A stretch of DNA of 64,000 bases from Lysinibacillus_B sp036662795 (lineage in GTDB: Bacteria > Bacillota > Bacilli > Bacillales_A > Planococcaceae): assembly GCF_036662795.1 (NCBI RefSeq), contig NZ_JBAFWZ010000005.1, positions 62,001 through 126,000 on the forward strand, given 5' to 3'. The notes under the pieces are model-generated. The model saw nothing but the letters and a program-made list of their open reading frames with translations. It did no database searches and was not told the origin of the DNA. Within the stretch, counting starts at the first letter, position 1, and every line of letters starts with the position of its first letter. Of the stretch, positions 16,979 through 25,836 are shown piece after piece. Position numbers and translations under genes: made by a program.

Positions 16979-17434
16979 ATGAAAAACGTTGCCAATCAAC
17001 GATATTATTTAGTACGTGAAGACGTATTAACAGACGCTATGCAAAAAACGCTAGAAGCAAAACAGCTTCTGCAAAGTGGTAGGGTTGCTTCCATATGGGA
17101 TGCTGTAAAGGAAGTAGAGTTATCGCGAAGCGCCTTTTATAAATATCGAGATGCCGTTTTTCCCTTTCACTCAATTGTCAAAGAACGTATTTTAACAGTA
17201 TTTATTCAGCTACAAGATCGCAAGGGAGCGCTTGCGAGGCTACTTGAAATGGTATCCGATGCACATTGCAATGTGCTAACAATTCATCAAACAATTCCGA
17301 TTCAAGGGCGTGCGAATGTTACGCTATCCTTAGATGTAACAGGAATGACAGGTGAATTAGATGAATTGATAGGGCTATTAAAAAAGCTAGATTTTGTAGA
17401 ATCAGCAGAGGTTATTAGTTCAGGTGCATTATAG
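16979..17434 (+). CDS. pheB: ACT domain-containing protein PheB
   Basis: The 151-residue product has an N-terminal helical region (VKEVELSRSAFYKYRDAVFPF, a helix-turn-helix-like segment) and a C-terminal ACT domain (ILTVFIQLQDRKGALARLLEMV). It matches PheB/YszB next to obg and pheA in Bacillales. The name suggests a role in phenylalanine metabolism, but a catalytic activity is not established. A small terminator lies between it and pheA. Confidence 0.9.
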   Translation: MKNVANQRYYLVREDVLTDAMQKTLEAKQLLQSGRVASIWDAVKEVELSRSAFYKYRDAVFPFHSIVKERILTVFIQLQDRKGALARLLEMVSDAHCNVLTIHQTIPIQGRANVTLSLDVTGMTGELDELIGLLKKLDFVESAEVISSGAL

Positions 17435-17439
17435 AAGCT

Positions 17440-17466
17440 AGAGCGTGTAAAAGCGCTCTTCTTTTT
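17440..17466 (+). terminator. Terminator after pheB
   Basis: AGAGCG / CGCTCT around an eight-base loop, followed by TCTTTTT. Confidence 0.6.
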
Positions 17467-17518
17467 ACTTATTATTAACTGAAAATTTAGAAATGAAAGT
17501 GTGTTTGGAGGCTATACT

Positions 17519-18391
17519 ATGTCAAATGAACAGTGGGAAAAACGAATCGCATACTTAGGACCGGAAGCGTCTTTTACTTATTTAGCAACAAAGGGTATAT
17601 TTCCAAACGAATGGCTCGTTCCCTATACGACAATTCCAGAATGTATTGAGGCTGTGGCTGAAGGGAAGGTAGATTTTGCAGTTGTTCCATTAGAAAATGC
17701 TTTAGAAGGCTCGGTCCCGTTGACAGTGGATTATTTATTTCATGAAGCAGATTTATATGTAACAGGTGAAGTCCTATCGAAAATACAGCAGCATTTATTA
17801 GTACATAAAAGGCACGTCGCAAACTGGCAAAATCTTGAGGGTATTTACTCACATCCGCATGCTTTAGCACAATGTCATAAATTTTTATTTTATCGTTTTA
17901 GCGGTGTCCCATTGAATCAATATTCATCCACAGCGGCAGCGGCAAAGCTCGTATCAGAATCACCAGAACGATGTATTGCAGCAATCGGAAATGCATCAGC
18001 TGCCGAAAAATATGATTTAGAAATTGTAGAAAAAAATATACATGATTTCCATTTTAATCATACGCGCTTCTTTGTGTTATCAAAACAAAATATTCGACTT
18101 CCACATGAGCATTGGAATGGTGGGCCAAAAACGACATTGATGGTAACGTTACCAACCGATATATCAGGAGCACTACATCAAGTCCTATCTGTATTTGCAT
18201 GGCGTAAGCTAAACTTAAGTAAAATAGAATCACGCCCGTTAAAAACAGGCCTTGGTGATTATTTCTTTATTGTTGATGTGCAAGCAGATGAAAATATTCC
18301 AATGATGAAGGGCGCTGTAGAAGAATTAGAGGCTCTTGGGTGTACAGTAAAGTCACTCGGCACGTACTATACATATAACACACCAGAATGA
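17519..18391 (+). CDS. pheA: Prephenate dehydratase
   Basis: PheA converts prephenate to phenylpyruvate. The 290-residue protein has the N-terminal dehydratase signature YLGPEASFT, the central VPLENALEGSV block and the HTRFFVLSK motif that contains the catalytic Thr region, followed by a C-terminal ACT domain (LHQVLSVFAWRKLNLSKIESRPL) for phenylalanine feedback. ATG 17519 is preceded by TTGGAGG. It is monofunctional, without a chorismate mutase domain. Confidence 0.97.
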   Translation: MSNEQWEKRIAYLGPEASFTYLATKGIFPNEWLVPYTTIPECIEAVAEGKVDFAVVPLENALEGSVPLTVDYLFHEADLYVTGEVLSKIQQHLLVHKRHVANWQNLEGIYSHPHALAQCHKFLFYRFSGVPLNQYSSTAAAAKLVSESPERCIAAIGNASAAEKYDLEIVEKNIHDFHFNHTRFFVLSKQNIRLPHEHWNGGPKTTLMVTLPTDISGALHQVLSVFAWRKLNLSKIESRPLKTGLGDYFFIVDVQADENIPMMKGAVEELEALGCTVKSLGTYYTYNTPE

Positions 18392-18401
18392 GGTGATTAT
18401 C

Positions 18402-18791
18402 TTGGGCATCGTTCTATTTGATGGTCTTTGTCATTTTTGTGATGCGAGCGTGCAATTTATCCTAAAACGAGATAAGCAAGCTAGGATTAATTTTGCAGCC
18501 CTGCAAAGTAATAAGGGGGCACAATTAAAAGAGCAGTATCGAATAGAGGAGTCTATTGATAGTTTAGTGTTCATTGATGAGGAGAGGGCATATGTAAAAT
18601 CTGATGCAGCATTAAAAATTGCTAAAAAGCTGAATGGTTTATGGAAGCTAGCTTACCTTGCTGTACTAATTCCTCGTCCGATACGCGATTACTTCTATGA
18701 TATCGTTGCAAAAAATCGTTACAAATGGTTTGGTCAGCGTCAAAGCTGCATGCTACCAACAAAAGAGCAAAGGAATCGTTTTATCGATTAA
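18402..18791 (+). CDS. DCC family thiol-disulfide oxidoreductase-like protein (DUF393)
   Basis: This 129-residue protein has the family start ILFDGxCxxC as VLFDGLCHFCD, then NFAALQSNKG and a hydrophobic segment (WKLAYLAVLIPRPIRDYFYDIVAKNRYKWFG). The two cysteines near residues 9 and 12 are the putative redox pair. TTG 18402 was chosen because GAGGTGAT lies directly upstream. The biological substrate is unknown. It follows pheA by ten bases. Confidence 0.85.
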   Translation: MGIVLFDGLCHFCDASVQFILKRDKQARINFAALQSNKGAQLKEQYRIEESIDSLVFIDEERAYVKSDAALKIAKKLNGLWKLAYLAVLIPRPIRDYFYDIVAKNRYKWFGQRQSCMLPTKEQRNRFID

Positions 18792-18939
18792 GGCTCAAGA
18801 GAAGATCTGTAAGCTTCCGTCGTGCCAGTGGGAAACGCGCAGTCCGTAGTAGAAATCAACATTAGGCTAAGTGGACTTTGCATTAACTTGTCGTACATGA
18901 TCAAGCGCTACTAGTCATTATTTTGAAAGGAGCTGGGTA
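18792..18939. other. Intergenic with possible repeat remnant
   Basis: No gene seen. GTAGAAATCAAC at 18860-18875 resembles the GGAAATCAACG end of the dispersed repeats at 32.8, 48.9 and 57.4 kb, so this may be an eroded copy. No clear terminator for the upstream gene. Confidence 0.3.
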
Positions 18940-20043
18940 ATGATGAATCTCCAATTCTCTACTAAAATGGCTAACCTACGGAAGGGATTACAGTACACAC
19001 AAGATCAAGTAGCACAATTTGTCGGCGTATCGAAGGCGGCGGTATCAAAATGGGAAAAGGGACTAAGCTATCCTGATATTGCTCTATTACCAAAGCTTGC
19101 TACTTTTTTTAGTACAACGATTGATGATTTGCTAGGCTATGAGCCACAAATGACCTTAGATCAAATACGAAAAACTTATGCTAGGCTAGCCAATGATTTT
19201 AATACGAAGCCTTACCAGGAAGTAGAGGAAGAGATTAACAGACTAATTGAAGAATATTATTCTTGTAATCCTTTTATTTTCCAAATGGCTGTATTACTTG
19301 GAAATTATAGTAATATATCTGCTAATCCGACCGAAACAATGCATAGAGTATTAAAGATTTGTGATCGGATTAAGAATAGTAGTGAGGATTATCAATATGT
19401 CTATAAGGCGAATATGTTGGGGGCTCAAATTTACTTAATGCTACAGCAGCCAGAGGAAGTGCTTCGCATTGTTGGAGAGAAAGTGGAAATATACTACGGT
19501 TCTGAAATGCTCATGGCCTCTGCCTATACATTATTATCGAAGCCTGATGAAGCAATGGAAACATTACAAATTAGTCAATATCAGCATGTCATCGGGTTAT
19601 TCTCAAGTGCAACAGAAACGCTCCATCTTCATCTAGATAAACCAGCCCTTTTTGAAGAAACAGTAAGGCGATTGCATACGATGATCGAGTTATTTAACCT
19701 ATCAAAGCTAAATGTGAATTGCGCTCTTGTGTTTTATTTTAAGGCGGCAAGCGGCTATATGCTTCTGCAAAACGAAGAAAAGGCGTTAGAGATGCTGCAT
19801 TATTATGGACGGGCTTGTGCAGAAATAGAGTTTCCAATTGCCCTTCATGGAGATGATTATTTTTATAGAATCGAAAGATGGATAACGGCTACTTTGGATT
19901 TGGGCAATATGGCGCCGAGAGATGACGCTTCTATTAAGCGGGATTTAATCGCAACGATTGTCGAGCAGCCGTTATTTCAATCCCTACATGATAGGAAAGA
20001 ATTTAAAGCAATTGTTATGAATTTAGAGCATCATTTACGATAA
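18940..20043 (+). CDS. XRE family transcriptional regulator with long C-terminal helical domain
   Basis: Residues 8-63 form a Cro/C1-type helix-turn-helix (TQDQVAQFVGVSKAAVSKWEKGLSYPDIALLPKLATFF). The remaining ~300 residues are alpha-helical and resemble tetratricopeptide-like ligand-sensing domains (ALVFYFKAASGYMLLQNEEKALEML). Regulators of this layout commonly sit beside ABC transporters or respond to peptides, but here there is no transporter neighbour, so its targets are unknown. AAAGGAG lies upstream of the ATG, and a good terminator follows. Confidence 0.85.
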   Translation: MMNLQFSTKMANLRKGLQYTQDQVAQFVGVSKAAVSKWEKGLSYPDIALLPKLATFFSTTIDDLLGYEPQMTLDQIRKTYARLANDFNTKPYQEVEEEINRLIEEYYSCNPFIFQMAVLLGNYSNISANPTETMHRVLKICDRIKNSSEDYQYVYKANMLGAQIYLMLQQPEEVLRIVGEKVEIYYGSEMLMASAYTLLSKPDEAMETLQISQYQHVIGLFSSATETLHLHLDKPALFEETVRRLHTMIELFNLSKLNVNCALVFYFKAASGYMLLQNEEKALEMLHYYGRACAEIEFPIALHGDDYFYRIERWITATLDLGNMAPRDDASIKRDLIATIVEQPLFQSLHDRKEFKAIVMNLEHHLR

Positions 20044-20069
20044 GGGCACTCGAAGTAAAATGGATAAGT

Positions 20070-20107
20070 GAGTACGTGATCAAATTTCGTTCACGTACTC
20101 CCTTTTT
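20070..20107 (+). terminator. Terminator after XRE regulator
   Basis: GAGTACGTGA / TCACGTACTC, ten perfect pairs around an 11-base loop, followed by CCTTTTT. Confidence 0.8.
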
Positions 20108-20186
20108 AAATATAAGTAAACGTTTTTCAAGTTTAAACAGTATCTAGGCGTTCGCGCCGCACGTTCGGGGTCGCTTCCTCAGGAAA

Positions 20187-20717
20187 TTATCCTTCAATTA
20201 AATAGCCTTTTTCACGTAGCCTCGCTTCGGCTTGATCAAGCATCTCGGTGCTAGGAGCTGAAATGACATGAAGATGTGTTCCGTCTGTTAAAGCAGAAAG
20301 CAGGCTAGCGTTTGATTCCTGCAGACGATTTAAAAATGAGTCCACCTCAAAACGGTTAGAGACCATAATGGACGCCGTAATTTCACCGTAAATCGGATGC
20401 TCGACGATAACGTTATTTATCGTAACACCACAATCAACTAACGTATACATTTCATCCTTTGTTTCTTGTGATGAATGCATGCAAACAATTTTTCGTTCGT
20501 ATGTACGGACGGCTTGTTCGGCCATGTAATAGATATACCCTTGACTCGTCGCAACAATAGGTTCATTTCTTGCCTTTAATAAATTCATATCATTTACGAT
20601 AACCTGTCGTGAAACATTCGCGTGCTTTGCCATATCTGTCCCCGTTATAGGGCCTTTATGATTTTGTAATAAGGTAAGTAATTCGAGCCGGCGCTCCTCA
20701 CCTAACATTTTTTTCAT
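20187..20717 (-). CDS. niaR: Niacin-responsive NAD biosynthesis repressor NiaR
   Basis: NiaR (YrxA) represses NAD synthesis or niacin salvage genes when bound to nicotinic acid. The 176-residue protein has an N-terminal winged helix-turn-helix (ITGTDMAKHANVSRQVIVNDMNLLKA) and a C-terminal 3H domain with conserved histidines (EHPIYGEI, DGTHLHVI). The ATG at 20717 is preceded by GAGGTGATC. In B. subtilis it is divergent from the nadBCA/nifS genes; here those are absent and it sits between the XRE regulator and safA, so its targets must be elsewhere. Confidence 0.9.
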   Translation of the reverse strand: MKKMLGEERRLELLTLLQNHKGPITGTDMAKHANVSRQVIVNDMNLLKARNEPIVATSQGYIYYMAEQAVRTYERKIVCMHSSQETKDEMYTLVDCGVTINNVIVEHPIYGEITASIMVSNRFEVDSFLNRLQESNASLLSALTDGTHLHVISAPSTEMLDQAEARLREKGYLIEG

Positions 20718-20798
20718 GAGATCACCTCTAAATTTGTATAAGGATACTAGTGTAAGCATAGTGTATCACGACAGCACTTATGCGTGAAAATTTTTGTG

Positions 20799-20825
20799 AC
20801 CTTTTTTGTATTAGGGCATATGCTA
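20799..20825 (+). promoter_or_regulatory. Predicted sigma-K-type promoter of safA
   Basis: CATATGCTA (20817-20825) fits the sigma-K -10 pattern CATAnnnTA, and an AC (20799-20800) lies 16 bases upstream as expected. Sigma-E could recognise a similar -10. Either gives mother-cell expression, as expected for a coat gene. Confidence 0.5.
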
Positions 20826-20847
20826 TAGCGAGAAAAGGGGGCTATTA

Positions 20848-21951
20848 ATGCGAGTTCATATCGTGCAACGAGGAGATACGTTATGGAAAATCGCCAAAGA
20901 ATATAAAGTGAGCTTTGACGATTTAAAACGATTAAATGCACATTTAGCAAATCCGGACTATATTGTTCCGGGGATGGAAATATTTTTGCCAAACCAAATG
21001 GAAACACCTGCTACGCCGATGGAAAGTTCAAATAAGGCTGGAACGCTACCGAGCAAGCAACATGTAACACCACCGAGTAAAACAGAGACTACTCCACCAA
21101 AGGCAGTGGAGAAATGGCAGCCGGTACCGGAAGTGCCTGTAACACCACCGAAAAAAATGCCAGAGATGCCTTTAAAGGTACCTCAGCATATGCCAGAAAT
21201 GCCTATGAAAGCACCACAACAAATGCCGCAAATTCAACTAGTCGCACCACCACAATTCCCACCAATACAATTAATCGCACCACCACAATTTCCAGGTATG
21301 CAAATGACACCACCTATGCAAATGCCAGGTATGCAAATGGTACCACCGGTGGGGATGCCTGGTATGCAAATGATTCCGCCACAACAAATGCCAGGCATGC
21401 CAATGGTTCCTCCTCAGCATATGCCAGAAATGGAGAGTCAGGAAGTACAGGAAATGCCAATGATGATGCCACAACAAATGCCATGTATGCCAATGCCATG
21501 CCCACCAATGCATGGTCACCATATGCCGATGCCGTGTCCACCAATGCATGGACATCATATGCCGATGCCATGTCACCCAATGTCAGATATGCACCACGGT
21601 TGCGCTCAATGGATGCCGATGCAACCGGAATGGATGCCACAGCCAATGCCGTATGGTAATTTTGCGCAGCCATTTATCCCTACAGAAGAAATGGGCATGC
21701 AGCAGTTTAATGAGGAGTCTATGACTGAGGATATTAGTGATAATAATGAAAGCGTACAAGAATTTAATGAGGATGCCGACTCTGTTGAATATGCGACACA
21801 ACAGATGCCGATGGGTATGCCGATGGAAATGCCAATGGGCTCAATGCCATTCATGCCAATGCAGCCATTCCAACCGTATCAGCCTTGCCCAACATGTTCC
21901 CAACTCCACCAGTTCCCGTATTATGCACCATGCCCACCACCACAATGGTGA
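20848..21951 (+). CDS. safA: SafA-like spore coat morphogenetic protein (LysM)
   Basis: SafA organises the inner coat of the spore. Residues 2-50 are a LysM domain (HIVQRGDTLWKIAKEYKVSFDDLKRLN), then a Pro/Lys/Thr linker, then a long Met-Pro-Gln-rich low-complexity region of repeated MPxM, PPQxMP and CPPMHGHH units, ending PCPPPQW. The 367-residue length is close to B. subtilis SafA, which also has a Pro/Gln/Met-rich C-terminus. The His/Cys-containing repeats (two near-identical copies around 21500-21570) are striking. AAAGGGGG precedes the ATG. It is followed after six bases by a kinase-like gene. Confidence 0.88.
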   Translation: MRVHIVQRGDTLWKIAKEYKVSFDDLKRLNAHLANPDYIVPGMEIFLPNQMETPATPMESSNKAGTLPSKQHVTPPSKTETTPPKAVEKWQPVPEVPVTPPKKMPEMPLKVPQHMPEMPMKAPQQMPQIQLVAPPQFPPIQLIAPPQFPGMQMTPPMQMPGMQMVPPVGMPGMQMIPPQQMPGMPMVPPQHMPEMESQEVQEMPMMMPQQMPCMPMPCPPMHGHHMPMPCPPMHGHHMPMPCHPMSDMHHGCAQWMPMQPEWMPQPMPYGNFAQPFIPTEEMGMQQFNEESMTEDISDNNESVQEFNEDADSVEYATQQMPMGMPMEMPMGSMPFMPMQPFQPYQPCPTCSQLHQFPYYAPCPPPQW

Positions 21952-21957
21952 TGGCTA

Positions 21958-22791
21958 ATGCAGCTAAAGCGTAATTGCTGGAAATGGGAAACAAAGAGTG
22001 GAACATATTTTGTTAAATTTTATGATGAATTATATAACGCTCAGCGAGTGAAAATGATTTATGAAAAATTAAAGAAAATAGAGTTCCCATATTTCGCCCC
22101 AATACGATCAAATAGTGCACCTCACTATATTGTACAACGTTGGATTGACGGCAGACAGGCACAGTATGAGCGTAAGAATGACCGTCAGCAGGTACTCGAT
22201 ATGCTACAATGTTTGCACGAAACGAATAACGAAGTAAACTGGGGCGAGGAAATGATTCCAGTTCATAATTTGTCGTATAAATGGTCGGTGCGGTTTGACC
22301 GTTTTTTAGCGAATGAGGAAAAGCTTCTTCCCTTATTAAATGATAAATATTATTCAATAATTAATTTAACAGAGCTTGCTATGAAAAAGATGCGCAAAGT
22401 GAAAGGGAAGAATGAAAAGAAAACATTACTGCATGGGGATGTTGTTCACCATAATTTTTTACTAAGTGATACACCGAAAATGATCGATTTTGATTTAGCG
22501 ACTCTTGGAGAACCATCAGATGAAATAATATTATGGTTACATCGTGTACTGCCAAATGTTGATTATGATTTAACGTTACTCTTACAGCAGCATTCTTATA
22601 CGAGTAAAGCAAAGCATAAGTTGGATTATTTGTTATACCCTAATGAGCTACTAAGAGAATGGCTGTACGTATTGCAGGTAGATGATAAACAGAGAAGTGT
22701 TCTTTTAGAATATTTATATCCATTAACAGATCAAACTCTATCGAAATATCCACAGCTTATAAAGCAAATTGAAGCGAATAAACAGAAATAA
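21958..22791 (+). CDS. CotS-like kinase-fold protein (spore coat phosphotransferase family)
   Basis: The 277-residue protein has an aminoglycoside-phosphotransferase/CotS fold: a catalytic loop LLHGDVVHHNFLL and a metal-binding IDFDLATLGEP. These are HxDxxxxN and DFD equivalents, so activity is possible. The start lies six bases after the safA stop, and its ribosome site (GGTGATGG) contains that stop, so the two are translated together. By context it is probably a coat-associated kinase expressed in the mother cell; the substrate is unknown. Confidence 0.75.
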   Translation: MQLKRNCWKWETKSGTYFVKFYDELYNAQRVKMIYEKLKKIEFPYFAPIRSNSAPHYIVQRWIDGRQAQYERKNDRQQVLDMLQCLHETNNEVNWGEEMIPVHNLSYKWSVRFDRFLANEEKLLPLLNDKYYSIINLTELAMKKMRKVKGKNEKKTLLHGDVVHHNFLLSDTPKMIDFDLATLGEPSDEIILWLHRVLPNVDYDLTLLLQQHSYTSKAKHKLDYLLYPNELLREWLYVLQVDDKQRSVLLEYLYPLTDQTLSKYPQLIKQIEANKQK

Positions 22792-22839
22792 CATAAGATT
22801 TATGGTAAAATACATTCGATTAATGATAAATATAATCAT

Positions 22840-22868
22840 GACCGTCAAACATTTGGCGGTCTTTCTTT
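22840..22868 (+). terminator. Terminator of safA operon
   Basis: GACCGTC / GGCGGTC (22840-22846 and 22855-22861, one G-T pair) followed by TTTCTTTTG. Confidence 0.7.
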
Positions 22869-23041
22869 TGTCACTACAATCAATTTCATCATTTAGATTT
22901 TTATCAACATATGCATCGTTCCGCTTCACTCAAATGTTCGTGAGTCTTCTTGGAAAAACTATAGATGGAATATACTCACTTAGCAATATATAGTGAAAGA
23001 TTTTGGTTCTCTTTAGCGCGAATAGATTTTCTACTATACAG

Positions 23042-23064
23042 TTGTTCGGGGAAAATGCGAACAA
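23042..23064. promoter_or_regulatory. Inverted repeat upstream of ruvA
   Basis: TTGTTCG-N9-CGAACAA, seven-base arms, lies just before the -10-like TATACT region of ruvAB. CGAAC and GTTCG are the half-sites of the Bacillus LexA box, but orientation and spacing do not match CGAACN4GTTCG, so LexA binding is uncertain. Confidence 0.35.
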
Positions 23065-23102
23065 TATGATATACTATAAAGGTTGATTGTGAGGGGAAAA
23101 CA

Positions 23103-23723
23103 ATGTATGACTATTTAAAAGGACAAGTTGCTCGGGTTATGCCGGAATATATTGTTTTAGAAGGGCAAGGTATTGGCTGGCAACTTTATACACCGAATCC
23201 ATATGCGTTTCGAATCGGTACAGATTTACAGCAAATTTATGTACATATGCACGTTCGAGAGGATGCGCAAATGCTATTCGGCTTTACAAGCTTAGATCAG
23301 CGCGAGCTTTTCCGAAAGCTAATTGGAGTATCTGGCATCGGTCCAAAAGGTGCCCTTGCGATCTTAGCAAGTGGTAATCCAGGACAAGTTATTGGAGCAA
23401 TTGAACTAGAGGATGAGGCGTTCCTAGTGAAGTTTCCTGGTGTAGGAAAGAAAACGGCTCGTCAAATGATTCTAGACTTAAAGGGGAAACTAGGCTCGTT
23501 AATGGATGTAGTACAATTACCGAGTGCAGAAAATGAGCTTCCGCTATTTGGCGTTAATCCTCATAAGCATGAGCTAGAAGAGGCGATGCTTGCTCTAGTA
23601 GCGCTTGGCTATTCAGAGAGGGAATTAGCAAAGATAAAGCAAACCCTAGAAGATGATGGAGCATTAACGACAACAGACGCTTATATTAAACAAGCATTAA
23701 AACTGTTATTAAAGCTAAAATAA
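23103..23723 (+). CDS. ruvA: Holliday junction branch migration protein RuvA
   Basis: RuvA binds four-way junctions and loads RuvB. The 206-residue protein starts MYDYLKGQVARV (OB domain), has the helix-hairpin-helix ISGIGPKGALAIL and GVGKKTARQMILDLKGK, and a C-terminal domain III (EEAMLALVALGYSERE) that contacts RuvB. GTGAGGGG precedes the ATG. It is followed by ruvB after 16 bases. Confidence 0.97.
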   Translation: MYDYLKGQVARVMPEYIVLEGQGIGWQLYTPNPYAFRIGTDLQQIYVHMHVREDAQMLFGFTSLDQRELFRKLIGVSGIGPKGALAILASGNPGQVIGAIELEDEAFLVKFPGVGKKTARQMILDLKGKLGSLMDVVQLPSAENELPLFGVNPHKHELEEAMLALVALGYSERELAKIKQTLEDDGALTTTDAYIKQALKLLLKLK

Positions 23724-23739
23724 GAAAGGAGGAACGAGC

Positions 23740-24744
23740 ATGACAGACCGTATTCTATCTAGCGAATCACACGACTATGAGGAGCAACTGGAGCTTTCCC
23801 TACGACCGCAAAAATTAGCACAATATATTGGACAGCCTAGAGTTAAAGAGAATTTAAAGATTTTTATTGAGGCGGCTAAGCTTCGCGAAGAAAGTCTAGA
23901 TCATGTATTGTTATACGGTCCTCCCGGGTTAGGGAAAACGACGCTTGCCGCAGTTATTGCAAATGAAATGGGCGTGCATGTAAAAATGACGAGTGGTCCA
24001 GCGATTGAGCGACCAGGTGATTTAGCCGCTATATTAAGCTCCCTCGAACCAGGGGATGTGTTATTCATAGACGAGATTCACAGGTTACCACGAGCTATAG
24101 AAGAAGTACTGTATCCAGCGATGGAGGACTTTTGCTTAGATATTGTTATCGGTAAAGGTCCTGAGGCGCGCTCTGTTCGTCTTGATTTGCCTCCATTTAC
24201 ACTAGTAGGCGCTACAACTCGTGTCGGTGCACTCTCTGCGCCTTTGCGAGATCGTTTTGGTGTGCATTCTCGACTAGAGTACTACGACGAGCAGTCATTA
24301 GCAGATATCGTTATTCGAAGTGGAAAGTTGTTTGATGTGAATATTGACGACCAAGCAGCGTTTGAGATGGCACGTCGTTCGCGTGGCACACCGCGTATTG
24401 CTAATCGGCTATTAAAACGAGTGCGTGATTATGCGCAAGTAATAGGAGACGGCCGAATTACGATGAGCTTAGTGAAGCAGGCATTAGAGCTGCTACAGGT
24501 TGATCCACGAGGACTTGATCATATTGACCATAAATTAGTTAGAGCTCTGATAGAACGATTCGGTGGCGGTCCTGTTGGGTTAGATACGATCGCAGCATCC
24601 ATCGGTGAAGAAAGAGTAACGATTGAGGATGTGTATGAGCCGTATCTATTGCAAATTGGTTTTATTCAACGGACACCAAGAGGTCGAGTGGCAACGGATA
24701 TAGCTTTTACTCATTTCGGATACGAACATCCAGCACAAAATTAA
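23740..24744 (+). CDS. ruvB: Holliday junction helicase RuvB
   Basis: This AAA+ motor of 334 residues drives branch migration with RuvA. Walker A GPPGLGKT is at residues 60-67, Walker B LFIDEIHR near 108, sensor 1 GATTR and the arginine-finger region RDRFG follow, and the C-terminal winged helix is present (GGGPVGLDTIAASIGEE). AAGGAGG precedes the ATG. Confidence 0.98.
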   Translation: MTDRILSSESHDYEEQLELSLRPQKLAQYIGQPRVKENLKIFIEAAKLREESLDHVLLYGPPGLGKTTLAAVIANEMGVHVKMTSGPAIERPGDLAAILSSLEPGDVLFIDEIHRLPRAIEEVLYPAMEDFCLDIVIGKGPEARSVRLDLPPFTLVGATTRVGALSAPLRDRFGVHSRLEYYDEQSLADIVIRSGKLFDVNIDDQAAFEMARRSRGTPRIANRLLKRVRDYAQVIGDGRITMSLVKQALELLQVDPRGLDHIDHKLVRALIERFGGGPVGLDTIAASIGEERVTIEDVYEPYLLQIGFIQRTPRGRVATDIAFTHFGYEHPAQN

Positions 24745-24761
24745 AAAAGGAAGAAACCATT

Positions 24762-25799
24762 GTGAAAGTAGAAGATTTTGATTTTCATTTACCAGAAGAA
24801 TTAATTGCACAGACGCCTTTACTTGACCGTACAGCGAGTCGCTTAATGGTCGTAAATCCATATAAGCAAGAGGTAGAGCACCATGGATTCTCGCATATTT
24901 TAGATGAGCTGAAGGCAGGTGACTGTCTTGTTTTAAATGATACACGCGTACTCCCAGCTCGTCTAATGGGTCAGAAAGAAGATACAGGTGCAAATATCGA
25001 GCTATTATTATTAAAGCAAATAGGGGATGATGAGTGGGAAACACTTGTTAAGCCTGCTAAACGAGTAAAGGTTGGGACAGTTGTAACCTTTGGTGAGGGT
25101 TTACTAAAGGCTACATGTACAGGTGAACTTGAACATGGCGGACGAACATTTACGTTTAGCTATGATGGTATTTTTTATGAAATTCTAGATAAACTAGGAG
25201 AAATGCCATTACCACCGTATATTCGTGAAAAGCTAGATGATCAGGATCGTTATCAAACGGTTTTTGCGAAGGAGCGCGGATCAGCTGCTGCTCCAACTGC
25301 TGGCTTGCATTTTACAGAGCAGTTATTACAAGAGATTAAAGAAAAAGGTGTAGAGATTGTCTTTGTCACATTGCATGTAGGTCTTGGAACTTTCCGCCCC
25401 GTTAGTGTAAATTCAATCGAGGACCATGATATGCATTCTGAGTTTTACAGTGTAACAGCTGAGGCAGCAGAGACGATTAATCGTACAAAGAAAAATGGCG
25501 GACGAGTCATTTCAGTTGGGACAACATCGACACGTACGTTGGAAACGATAGCATCCAAATATAACGGGGAAATTCGCGCAGAGCAGGGCTGGACAAATAT
25601 ATTTATTTATCCAGGCTATGAATATAAAGCGATTGATGGGTTAATAACGAATTTCCATTTACCAAAATCAACGCTCGTGATGCTAGTAAGTGCATTGGCG
25701 GGGAAGGAAACGATTCTTCATGCTTATGAGGAGGCTGTGAAGGACAAATATCGATTCTTTAGCTTTGGTGATGCAATGTTTATTCGCCCGAAAAAATAA
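24762..25799 (+). CDS. queA: S-adenosylmethionine:tRNA ribosyltransferase-isomerase
   Basis: QueA transfers the ribosyl moiety of SAM to preQ1-tRNA to make epoxyqueuosine. The 345-residue protein shows LPEELIAQTPLLDRTASRL, LNDTRVLPARL, AAPTAGLHFTE and GTTSTRTLE, all family signatures. It starts at GTG 24762, 17 bases after ruvB, and is followed by tgt of the same pathway. Confidence 0.97.
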   Translation: MKVEDFDFHLPEELIAQTPLLDRTASRLMVVNPYKQEVEHHGFSHILDELKAGDCLVLNDTRVLPARLMGQKEDTGANIELLLLKQIGDDEWETLVKPAKRVKVGTVVTFGEGLLKATCTGELEHGGRTFTFSYDGIFYEILDKLGEMPLPPYIREKLDDQDRYQTVFAKERGSAAAPTAGLHFTEQLLQEIKEKGVEIVFVTLHVGLGTFRPVSVNSIEDHDMHSEFYSVTAEAAETINRTKKNGGRVISVGTTSTRTLETIASKYNGEIRAEQGWTNIFIYPGYEYKAIDGLITNFHLPKSTLVMLVSALAGKETILHAYEEAVKDKYRFFSFGDAMFIRPKK

Positions 25800-25836
25800 T
25801 TTACTAAGTAATAATAACAATGAGAGGAATAATAGA

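Noticed and set aside
21114..21724. Several long open frames in other frames and on the minus strand within safA
   Set aside because: Low-complexity repeats in safA leave other frames open; the products are only Thr/Asn/Ala- or His/Trp-rich strings.
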